NCBI GenBank assembly: GCA_006386115.1
Contig: VFIW01000127.1
Location: 53,642 to 117,641, forward strand
Reading direction: 5' to 3'
DNA length: 64,000 bases
DNA from: Globisporangium splendens
Taxonomy: Eukaryota; Oomycota; Peronosporomycetes; Pythiales; Pythiaceae
Part shown: one piece after another, positions 30,616 through 40,609 of the stretch
Position numbering within the stretch: the stretch's first letter is position 1
Layout of the letters: each line of letters starts with the position of its first letter
The notes under the pieces: generated by a model
Told to the model about the DNA's origin: nothing
What the model saw: the letters and a program-made list of their open reading frames with translations, nothing else
Database searches by the model: none
Made by a program: the position numbers and the translations under genes

Positions 30616-30687
30616 TGGTCATACTGGGGCTCGAACCCAGGGACACAGCGTTTTAGCACTGCGCTCTACCGACTGAGCCAAAGGAGC
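30616..30687 (-). pseudogene. Chimeric, non-functional tRNA (copy 8)
   Basis: The 3' half is tRNA-Ile with changes, including an anticodon loop shortened to CTAAAA. The 5' end reads GCTCCTTTGGCTCAGT instead of GGTCGTATAGCTCAGT, so the acceptor stem cannot pair with TATGACC. The foreign 5' end looks like the start of a different tRNA gene brought in with short element 1. Confidence 0.8.
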
Positions 30688-31406
30688 ACTTCTCAATTTG
30701 CTCGCTACCCCACAAGTCGACTCTTCAGAAGTACCCAAGCCCACTCCACTTCCTCCACCTCTCTCTCCCACCCACTCTGCCTGCAGTATGGGGTCAGGAG
30801 AACCAAGAAGAAGCGCAAGAAGACGCGCGTTTGGAGTCTGCATCGACATCGCCTTCCAGTTCGCCTCGCAACTGTCCGTCGATCGGCTCCGTCGGTAGAG
30901 CCGATGCACTTCGCTGAGCGAAGCGACCCGCATTGCGCGTGAGCAACTGCAAGACGACCGAGAGAGGTCGCGCTTGTGCGAACGGGGAGTGCTCCGATCG
31001 CCAGCACGATCTCGAAGAATCAACCCAGGAGCGAAGAATGAACCCACAAGACAAGAATCAACCCACAAGCGAAGAATCAACCCACAAGTCAAGAAATCAA
31101 CCCACAAGACAAGAATCAACCCACAAGACATGATTCAACCCACAAGGGAAGAATCAACCCAGAATACATCCTCGAGTGTCTCACACCGACACTCACACCT
31201 CAAAACAGCAAGGTTCAAAGACCTGACGCACAAGCAACCTTCACCAAGCCGACACAAACGACTGCATAGCACAACCAAAATCTCACCCCCAACAGAATCA
31301 AAGAGAAGCCTTAGTGCTAGCATCATAGAATACGCAAGGGCATAGCGAGCAAGTAGAAGTCAGTTTGCCGTACTATTTATTAACAACAATATACGGACAC
31401 CTTTCA
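30688..31406 (+). mobile_element. Short non-autonomous element 1 (SE1)
   Basis: Starts ACTTCTCAATTTGC like the LINEs and ends TACGGACACCTTTCA, close to the LINE end ATAGACAACTTTCA. Inside are a short basic reading frame (KKKRKK-type in sister copies), a GC-rich middle, and eight copies of a 19-bp minisatellite (AAGAATCAACCCACAAGAC). It has no RT and presumably uses the LINE machinery. The left flank is not the tRNA-Ile sequence seen on the right. Confidence 0.8.
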
Positions 31407-32129
31407 ACTGAGCTATATCGACCTCAGGAAACGTAACAAACTCCACAACACACACACCAAACACAAACCATGGCAACACAACACACGTCACACGAACACA
31501 TCCCACCGCACACACGCCACGCCACCACAGTCGTCCTGTCCACGGTCCGCGTACAAACCACCACCACACAAAGTCTGGTGTCACCAACGCGTACTGTACG
31601 CAAGCCTGCAGATCAACTTAGCATTTGGTCTCAAAACGCACAACGTCAGGCCTCCAACAAAATGCAATCGCAAAACCACACCCCAAAGTGAGACGGACCG
31701 GGACGGTCTCGCGGGCACTCTTGAGCTCTCGCTTTTACACGGCACTCGCGTTCAAACACCAACATGCGGACGAGCGAGCGCAGCCAGTAGCTCGGCGTGC
31801 GTTGGTAGGAATTTAGGTGCTCATTGGATCTTGAAGTTTAAAGTCTCGCGAGTGTACGGAGTTGTACAGCTATCCCCTCTTTTTGGCTTGCTTGCTTGGT
31901 GTCGTGTGTGTCACCGTTAGAGCGACTGGGGGCAGAGCAGAGTGGCAAAGAATATCGGTGGTGGGTTGTCGGGCATGAATGGAGGGCAGAGAGGGATGGG
32001 ACCGGTCACGCGGTGAAAATGAAAGAAGCGGGCTCGAGCAGCGTCACGCACAGCAACCGCGCTCACACATCAGTGCCTGCCTGCATGTTGTCTGCGCAGT
32101 GTCAAGAGGAAGGAAAAGAAAGAAAAGTT
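31407..32129 (-). repeat. tRNA-Ile array unit with dense small indels
   Basis: Alignable along its whole length to normal units but with a 1-3 base insertion or deletion about every 10-20 bp, far more than any neighbour. It may be a very old unit or low-quality assembled sequence. Confidence 0.8.
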
Positions 32130-32202
32130 GGGTCATACTGGGGCTCGACACCAGGACCACAGCGTTATTAGCACTGCGCTCTACCGACTGAGCTATACGA
32201 CC
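32130..32202 (-). pseudogene. Degenerate tRNA-Ile (copy 9)
   Basis: Anticodon AAT and most of the cloverleaf are kept, but the T loop and stem read CTCGACACC instead of CTCGAACCC, and the discriminator base is changed. Confidence 0.7.
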
Positions 32203-32940
32203 ACTTCTCAATTTGCTCGCTACCCCACAAGTCGACTCTTCAGAAGTACCCAAGCCCACTCCACTTCCTCCACCTCTCTCTCCCACCCACTCTGCCTGCA
32301 GTATGGGGTCAGGAGAACCAAGAAGAAGCGCAAGAAGACGCGCGTTTGGAGTCTGCATCGACATCGCCTTCCAGTTCGCCTCGCAACTGTCCGTCGATCG
32401 GCTCCGTCGGTAGAGCCGATGCACTTCGCTGAGCGAAACGACCCGCATTGCGCGTGAGCAACTGCAAGACGACCGAGAGAGGTCGCGCTTGTGCGAGCGG
32501 GGAGTGCTCCGATCGCCAGCACGATCTCGAAGAATCAACCCAGAAGTGAAGAATGAACCCACAAGACAAGAATCAACCCACAAGCGAAGAATCAACCCAC
32601 AAGTCAAGAAATCAACCCACAAGTCAAGAAATCAACCCACAAGACAAGAATCAACCCACAAGACATGGTTCAACCCACAAGGGAAGAATCAACCCAGAAT
32701 ACATCCTCGAGTGTCTCACACCGACACTCACACCTCAAAACAGCAGGGTTTAAAGACCTGACACACAAGCAACCTTCACCAAGCCGACACAAACGACTGC
32801 ATAGCACAACCAAAATCTCACCCCAACAGAATTAAAGAGAAGCCTTAGTGCTAGCATCATAGAATACGCAAGGGCGTAGCGAGCAAGTAGAAGTCAGTTT
32901 GCCGTACTATTTATTAACAACAATATACGGACACCTTTCA
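32203..32940 (+). mobile_element. Short non-autonomous element 2 (SE2)
   Basis: 738 bp between 16-bp tRNA-Ile duplications (left 32187-32202, right 32941-32956). Nearly identical to SE1, with one more minisatellite unit. Confidence 0.85.
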
Positions 32941-33681
32941 ACTGAGCTATACGACCTCGGACACGTTCAACAACACTCCACAACACACACACCACCACAC
33001 AACCATTGCAACACAACACACGTCCCACGCAACCCACAACGTCGTCCTCGTCCACGGTCCGCGTACAAACCACCACACAACCAACGTCTTGGTCGTCCAA
33101 CGCGTACTGTACTGCAAGCCTGCCAGCTCAACCTTAGCATTTTGCGTCTCAAACGGCACACGTCAGGCCTCCCACACAAATGTCAATCGCCAAAAACCAC
33201 ACCCAAAGTGAGACGGACCCGGGACGTCTCGCGGGCACTCTTGCGCTCTCGCTTTACACGGCACTCGCGTCAATCCACCAAGCATGCGGCGAGCGAGCTG
33301 CAGCCAGTAGCTCGGCGTGCGTTTTGGTCGACTTAGGTGCTCATTGGCTTCGTTTGAAGTTTAAAGTCTCGCAGTGTACGTACGTATGTACCGCTACTCC
33401 CTCTTTGTTTTGCTTGCTTGCTTGTGTTCGGTGTGTGCTCAAGTAGAGCGACTGGGGAGCAGAGCAGAGTGGCAAAGAATTCGGTGGTGGTGTTGTCGGG
33501 ATGAATGGACGGGCAGAGATGTGATGTGACCCGGTCCGCGTGAAAAATGAAAGAAGCGGCTCGAGCAGCGTCCACGCACAGCAGCACGCGCTCACACGCT
33601 CAGTGCCTGCGCGCCTGCCTGCGTGCCTGCCTGCGTGCCTGCCTGCGCAGTGTCAAAGAGGAACCAAAAGAAAGAAAAGTT
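32941..33681 (-). repeat. tRNA-Ile array unit, short form
   Basis: Begins with the duplicated 16 bp; carries the same CA-block deletion as 28291-28995. Confidence 0.9.
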
Positions 33682-33754
33682 TGGTCATACTGGGGCTCGA
33701 ACCCAGGACCACAGCGTTATTAGCACTGCGCTCTACCGACTGAGCTATACGACC
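33682..33754 (-). tRNA. tRNA-Ile(AAT), copy 10
   Basis: Intact 73-nt gene; SE3 begins at its 5' end. Confidence 0.93.
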
Positions 33755-34479
33755 ACTTCTCAATTTGCTCGCTACCCCACAAGTCGACTCTTCAGAAGTA
33801 CCCAAGCCCATCACCACTCCACTCCCTCCACCTCTCTCTCCCACCCACTCTGCCTGCAGTATGGGTGTAGGGAGAACGAAGAAGAAGCGCAAGAAGACGC
33901 GCGTTTGGAGTCTGCATCGACATCGCCTTCCAGTTCGCCTCGCAACTGTCCGTCGATCGGCTCCGTCGGTAGAGCCGATGCACTTGGCTGAGCGAAGCGA
34001 CCCGCATTGCGCTTGAGCAACTGCAAGACGACCGAGAGAGGTCGCGCTTGTGCGAGCGGGGAGTGCTCCGATCGCCAGCACGATCTCGAAGAATGAACCC
34101 AGAAGTGAAGAATGAACCCACAAGACAAGAATCAACCCACAAGCGAAGAATCAACCCACAAGTCAAGAAATCAACCCACAAGACAAGAATCAACCCACAA
34201 GACATGGTTCAACCCACAAGGGAAGAATCAACCCAGAATACATCCTCGAGTGTCTCACACCGACACTCACACCTCAAAACAGCAAGGTTTAAAGACCTGA
34301 CGCACAAGCAACCTTCACCAAGCCGACACAAACGACTGCATAGCACAACCAAAATCTCACCCCAACAGAATTAAAGAGAAGCATTAGTGCTAGCATCATA
34401 GAATACGCAAGGGCGTAGCGAGCAAGTAGAAGTCAGTTTGCCGTAGTATTTATTCACACTAATATACGGACACCTTTCA
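33755..34479 (+). mobile_element. Short non-autonomous element 3 (SE3)
   Basis: 725 bp, right duplication at 34480-34495. It differs from SE1/SE2 by GGGTGTAGGGAGAACG in place of GGGGTCAGGAGAACC and by a 3' end with TATTCACACTAATATACGG. Confidence 0.85.
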
Positions 34480-35236
34480 ACTGAGCTATACGACCTCGGA
34501 CACGTTCAACAACACTCCACAACACACACACCACCACACAACCATTGCAACACAACACACGTCCCACGCACACACATCCCACGCACACACGCCACGCAAC
34601 CCACAACGTCGTCCTCGTCCACGGTCCGCGTACAAACCACCACACAACCAACGTCTTGGTCGTCCAACGCGTACTGTACTGCAAGCCTGCCAGCTCAACC
34701 TTAGCATTTTGCGTCTCAAACGGCACACGTCAGGCCTCCCACACAAATGTCAATCGCCAAAAACCACACCCAAAGTGAGACGGACCCGGGACGTCTCGCG
34801 GGCACTCTTGCGCTCTCGCTTTACACGGCACTCGCGTCAATCCACCAAGCATGCGGCGAGCGAGCTGCAGCCAGTAGCTCGGCGTGCGTTTTGGTCGACT
34901 TAGGTGCTCATTGGCTTCGTTTGAAGTTTAAAGTCTCGCAGTGTACGTACGTATGTACCGCTACTCCCTCTTTGTTTTGCTTGCTTGCTTGTGTTCGGTG
35001 TGTGCTCAAGTAGAGCGACTGGGGAGCAGAGCAGAGTGGCAAAGAATTCGGTGGTGGTGTTGTCGGGATGAATGGACGGGCAGAGATGTGATGTGACCCG
35101 GTCCGCGTGAAAAATGAAAGAAGCGGCTCGAGCAGCGTCCACGCACAGCAGCACGCGCTCACACGCTCAGTGCCTGCGTGCCTGCCTGCGTGCCTGCCTG
35201 CGCAGTGTCAAAGAGGAACCAAAAGAAAGAAAAGTT
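34480..35236 (-). repeat. tRNA-Ile array unit
   Basis: Normal spacer between SE3 and tRNA copy 11. SE plus unit repeats with a period of about 1.56 kb from here on. Confidence 0.9.
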
Positions 35237-35309
35237 TGGTCATACTGGGGCTCGAACCCAGGACCACAGCGTTATTAGCACTGCGCTCTACCGACTGAGC
35301 TATACGACC
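35237..35309 (-). tRNA. tRNA-Ile(AAT), copy 11
   Basis: Intact 73-nt gene; SE4 begins at its 5' end. Confidence 0.93.
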
Positions 35310-36053
35310 ACTTCTCAATTTGCTCGCTACCCCACAAGTCGACTCTTCAGAAGTACCCAAGCCCATCACCACTCCACTTCCTCCACCTCTCTCTCCCACC
35401 CACTCTGCCTGCAGTATGGGTGTAGGGAGAACGAAGAAGAAGCGCAAGAAGACGCGCGTTTGGAGTCTGCATCGACATCGCCTTCCAGTTCGCCTCGCAA
35501 CTGTCCGTCGATCGGCTCCGTCGGTAGAGCCGATGCACTTCGCGAAGCGAAGCGACCCGCATTGCGCGTGAGCAACTGCAAGACGACCGAGAGAGGTCGC
35601 GCTTGTGCGAGCGGGGAGTGCTCCGATCGCCAGCACGATCTCGAAGAATCAACCCAGAAGCGAAGAATGAACCCACAAGTCAAGAAATCAACCCACAAGA
35701 CAAGAATCAACCCACAAGACATGGTTCAACCCACAAGACATGATTCAACCCACAAGACAAGAATCAACCCACAAGACATGGTTCAACCCACAAGGGAAGA
35801 ATCAACCCAGAATACATCCTCGAGTGTCTCACACCGACACTCACACCTCAAAACAGCAAGGTTTAAAGACCTGACGCGCAAGCAACCTTCACCAAGCCGA
35901 CACAAACGACTGCATAGCACAACCAAAATCTCACCCCAACAGAATTAAAGAGAAGCCTTAGTGCTAGCATCATAGAATACGCAAGGGCGTAGCGAGCAAG
36001 TAGAAGTCAGTTTGCCGTACTATTTATTCACACTAATATACGGACACCTTTCA
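35310..36053 (+). mobile_element. Short non-autonomous element 4 (SE4)
   Basis: 744 bp, right duplication 36054-36069. Nine minisatellite units, including CATGGTTC and CATGATTC variants. Otherwise as SE3. Confidence 0.85.
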
Positions 36054-36810
36054 ACTGAGCTATACGACCTCGGACACGTTCAACAACACTCCACAACACA
36101 CACACCACCACACAACCATTGCAACACAACACACGTCCCACGCACACACATCCCACGCACACACGCCACGCAACCCACAACGGCGTCCTCGTCCACGGTC
36201 CGCGTACAAACCACCACACAACCAACGTCTTGGTCGTCCAACGCGTACTGTACTGCAAGCCTGCCAGCTCAACCTTAGCATTTTGCGTCTCAAACGGCAC
36301 ACGTCAGGCCTCCCACACAAATGTCAATCGCCAAAAACCACACCCAAAGTGAGACGGACCCGGGACGTCTCGCGGGCACTCTTGCGCTCTCGCTTTACAC
36401 GGCACTCGCGTCAATCCACCAAGCATGCGGCGAGCGAGCTGCAGCCAGTGGCTCGGCGTGCGTTTTGGTCGACTTAGGTGCTCATTGGCTTCGTTTGAAG
36501 TTTAAAGTCTCGCAGTGTACGTACGTATGTACCGCTACTCCCTCTTTGTTTTGCTTGCTTGCTTGTGTTCGGTGTGTGCTCAAGTAGAGCGACTGGGGAG
36601 CAGAGCAGAGTGGCAAAGAATTCGGTGGTGGTGTTGTCGGGATGAATGGACGGGCAGAGATGTGATGTGACCCGGTCCGCGTGAAAAATGAAAGAAGCGG
36701 CTCGAGCAGCGTCCACGCACAGCAGCACGCGCTCACACGCTCAGTGCCTGCGTGCCTGCCTGCGTGCCTGCCTGCGCAGTGTCAAAGAGGAACCAAAAGA
36801 AAGAAAAGTT
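36054..36810 (-). repeat. tRNA-Ile array unit
   Basis: Normal spacer, one substitution (ACGGCGTCC for ACGTCGTCC). Confidence 0.9.
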
Positions 36811-36883
36811 TGGTCATACTGGGGCTCGAACCCAGGACCACAGCGTTATTAGCACTGCGCTCTACCGACTGAGCTATACGACC
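36811..36883 (-). tRNA. tRNA-Ile(AAT), copy 12
   Basis: Intact 73-nt gene, the last of the array in this window. Confidence 0.93.
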
Positions 36884-37621
36884 ACTTCTCAATTTGCTCG
36901 CTACCCCACAAGTCGACTCTTCAGAAGTACCCAAGCCCACTCCACTTCCTCCACCTCTCTCTCACACCCACTCTGCCTGCAGTATGGGTGTAGGGAGAAC
37001 GAAGAAGAAGCGCAAGAAGACGCGCGTTTGGAGTCTGCATCGACATCGCCTTCCAGTTCGCCTCGCAACTGTCCGTCGATCGGCTCCGTCGGTAGAGCCG
37101 ATGCACTTCGCTGAGCGAAGCGACCCGCATTGCGCGTGAGCAACTGCAAGACGACCGAGAGAGGTCGCGCTTGTGCGAACGGGGAGTGCTCCGATCGCCA
37201 GCACGATCTCGAAGAATCAACCCAGGAGCGAAGAATGAACCCACAAGACAAGAATCAACCCACAAGCGAAGAATCAACCCACAAGTCAAGAAATCAACCC
37301 ACAAGACAAGAATCAACCCACAAGACAAGAATCAACCCACAAGACATGGTTCAACCCACAAGGGAAGAATCAACCCAGAATACAGCCTCGAGTGTCTCAC
37401 ACCGACACTCACACCTCAAAACAGCAAGGTTTAAAGACCTGACGCACAAGCAACCTTCACCAAGCCGACACAAACGACTGCATAGCACAACCAAAATCTC
37501 ACCCCAACAGAATTAAAGAGAAGCCTTAGTGCTAGCATCATAGAATACGCAAGGGCGTAGCGAGCAAGTAGAAGTCAGTTTGCCGTACTATTTATTCACA
37601 CTAATATACGGACACCTTTCA
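36884..37621 (+). mobile_element. Short non-autonomous element 5 (SE5)
   Basis: 738 bp, right duplication 37622-37637. Nine minisatellite units. Confidence 0.85.
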
Positions 37622-37801
37622 ACTGAGCTATACGACCTCGGACACGTTCAACAACACTCCACAACACACACACCACCACACAACCATTGCAACACAACAC
37701 ACGTCCCACGCACACACATCCCACGCACACACGCCACGCAACCCACAACGTCGTCCTCGTCCACGGTCCGCGTACAAACCACCACACAACCAACGTCTTG
37801 G
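37622..37801 (-). repeat. Partial tRNA-Ile array unit
   Basis: The first 180 bp of a unit, cut at CCAACGTCTTGG by the LTR1 Gypsy element. Confidence 0.9.
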
Positions 37802-38451
37802 TGTAAGAGGGCGCTGTTCACAACAGTCCCTCAAACACGGCACACACGCTTGTGCCAGAGGAAGCGATCTCCCGACTTGGAGGGAGGAACGAAGACTTGA
37901 GGGCTTGGAGGAAAATTTGCAACTGAATTGAAAAGGTTATGGTTCCTGTCGCTACTTACTAATGAACCCCAAGGGATCCTACAGGTTTTATAACTAAAAC
38001 CTAAATATACACAATAAAACCTATGAATATGATATATAAAACCTTGGGTACACTGAGGTTGAACCTACGGGATCTTCTAGAAGCTTGAACTTCAAGTCTT
38101 GTATAAAATCCCTGCAAAGTGATTGGCTCGCGCCACTCACTCCAGGTGGCAGAGACACGTTGGTCTCGTCGCCAGTCCAGTTTCCCAAGCAGGAACCATC
38201 ACTCAGTACTTGATTAGTACATGGATGTCATTACTCTGTACTGATTAGTACATGAGAACAACATTCTGCACTGATCAGCACAGAGAACACTCGTGACGTC
38301 ATCGAATGACGTCACACGTGCATGTGGGGACTGTATTACCGTAATCCCTTTGTTATTTGTGTCTCCACAATGCACGCTGAAGGTGGTGTGTGACACACTA
38401 GATCTGGGAGCAGATCCACCTTCATGTAATGGCTGGTTATAGCCCATTACA
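37802..38451 (-). repeat. LTR1 copy c (3' LTR of element B)
   Basis: 650 bp, TGTAAGAGGG to GCCCATTACA. Paired TGACGTCA octamers at 38294-38314. Confidence 0.92.
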
Positions 38452-38464
38452 TCATCCCCTCCTT
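38452..38464 (-). promoter_or_regulatory. Polypurine tract of element B
   Basis: Minus-strand AAGGAGGGGATGA directly before the 3' LTR, identical to element A. Confidence 0.6.
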
Positions 38465-38556
38465 AAAGTCACAAGTACCTTGCGTACTTTTGCAGACCTT
38501 TCGGAGCAGTTCACTTTGCAATTGGCAATGAAGCGACCAAGCGACCAAGCGACCAA

Positions 38557-39603
38557 GTGAACCGTGAAGAACGTCCGTCGTCCAAGCGACAGCGGACAGC
38601 TCCAGAACTCTTCGACATTTCTCCCATTCTGAAGAAGAAGGGGGAGCTCGAGTTCTACAAGGAGCGGTTCTTCAGTTGGCGTCGGATCAACGATCGCGAT
38701 GATCCGAACCAACACGTCGCAGCCCAGAGAGACTCATGGCGAACATTTGTTCGTCTTGAGAACGAGAACAAGATGGAGCGTCTTCTTCGTCGTGGCAATG
38801 CTCGTGCCGAAAGAAGAACTCCCGCTGACGACAGAGCGAATCCTAGCTCTGGTCGTCGTAGTGTCCCCCCTGGTGACGCTACAAGCAGTTCTCATAGCTG
38901 CGGACCACGTCGGGAACATCAGACTCCAATGTCTGACGAGGCTCCCACGTGTCCGAGCTCGGTGGATATCCACGCCACCGAACTCTGTAGAAGCGTTGAT
39001 GGTTCAACTGCTTCTTTCCTCGACGATGAGTCGGTCGATCTTCATGATCAACAATCGACTCAACCACCCAGCGATGCTCTCCCTGAGAGTCTAACAACGG
39101 GGGTGGGGCTGAACGAGAAAACGATTGAGCGACTCTGGAAGTGGAAGAGTGCTCACCGTGGGCAAATCGAGGCTTTGCAGCAGCGTTGTTCGACGCTTGA
39201 GGAACGCTGCGAGAGTCTCGAGAACCTTGTCGCCGATCACGAGTCGAAGATCGACGATCTGACAGAAGGTTCTGCCCAGTGTTCGGCTTTGGAGTCCCGT
39301 TATGAGGAACGGTTCCAACAGGTTCAGGACGAACTTGTTCGACTCCGGAAGAACGAGAAGTCTCGTGAGTTGGCTCACGATCGCCTTTTGCGCTCTGTGG
39401 AAGAGGCAGGTTCGGCTCTCGAGGTACTTCGTGGCGAGTACCATTCTCGTCTTCAAGCGTTGGAGTCGGTGAAGGACCAATCCTTCGACGTCCTGCAACT
39501 CCTGTACGCCGAGAAGAATCTCCAGAGCGATGAGCTGTTTGCTCTTCGCAATCAAGTGGAGAAGCTTCACGATCAGCTCGATCGTTTGCGGAAGATCTCG
39601 TAG
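38557..39603 (+). pseudogene. Antisense coiled-coil ORF, element B copy
   Basis: About 95% like the frame at 1248-2414. An extra 8-bp repeat (GCGACCAA) after the methionine at about 38528 shifts the frame into a stop, so the remaining 348-codon frame has lost its ATG. The rest is open, including the coiled-coil end. Confidence 0.5.
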
Positions 39604-40606
39604 GATCCGCAGATCCACTTGGAAGGTAAGGCTTCAGTCTACCCACATAAAATGTCGGGTGTAGACGCATGCGTGTAGGTATGTCTAGCGTGTAGGCATC
39701 ACCATTGCGTTTAACTACCTTGAACGGTCCAATGAACCTTGGCAGAAGCTTGGAGCTTCCCAAGTTGGACACTGCATGTTCAGGCAGGTTCGCCGTGCTA
39801 AGTAATACAAGATCATTGATCTTATAAACTTGCTTGTTCTTCCTTCCGCTCTTGTCTGCTTGTTCCTTTTGCAGATCCTGAGCCTTTGCGATTGCGTCTC
39901 GAACAAACCTCACAACGGCTTGTCTCCTCACAACAAAGTCATCGACTTGCTGCCCTTCACGACTTGTTAGGTCGTCGAGGGGTTTCATCGAGTCAAAATT
40001 GGCTTTCAACTCGGAAGCAGCATTTAGGTCGTAAGACGACTTCGGCTTGTTACCATGAGCCGGAGTCCCTCCCCCACTTAAGGTAGAGACCTCACCCATT
40101 ATGGAAGCAGGCACTCGAGGGTGAATGCCATAGTTCACATAAAATGGAGAGTGACCTGTCGAGACATGCGTGGAGTTGTTCAACGCAAACTCAGCGAGAG
40201 GGAGATAGTCGCTCCACTCTTTGAAAGACGTTGTGTAGCTGCGCAACACGTCTTCGAGGACACGATTCACTCGCTCTGTTTGACCGTCCGTTTCAGGGTG
40301 TGCCGCTGTTGACATGGACAACTTGGTGTCCAGAAGTCCGAACAGTGCACGCCAGAACTTGGACGTGAAACGGGTGTCACGGTCAGACACGATCTCGACT
40401 GGTAGTCCGTGTAGACGGAATACGACGTCTACAAAGACCTTGGCAGTCTTCTCAGCAGAGATCTTGTCCGAAACAGGCGCAAGATGAACCATCTTGCTGA
40501 ATCGGTCCACAAACACAAGGATGCCATTGCGTCCATGTGTGTCTCTTGGAAGTCCGAATATGAAATCCATACTCACAGACTTCCAACTGTCCGATGGGAC
40601 AGCCAA
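38879..40606 (-). pseudogene. Element B integrase and chromodomain
   Basis: One open frame of 575 codons: integrase core with Asp (MDFIFGLP), Asp (SDRDTRF) and Glu (DGQTERVNR), the GPF/Y-like segment LLPRFIGPFKVVKR, a Ser/Arg/Pro-rich spacer and a C-terminal chromodomain (FYRVRWRGYP). It is separated from the upstream zinc-binding part by a 1-nt insertion near 40615 (GAAGGTGG against GAAGTGG in element A). Confidence 0.9.
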
Positions 40607-40609
40607 TGA

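Noticed and set aside
26660..30687. Many repeated frames of 60-200 codons on both strands in the array (for example Thr/His-rich or Cys/Val-rich ones).
   Set aside because: They come from CA-rich spacer and tRNA sequence, repeat with every unit, run through tRNA genes, and show no domain.
31015..31165. CRISPR-like regular repeats.
   Set aside because: A 19-bp tandem minisatellite with no spacers, in a eukaryotic retroelement.
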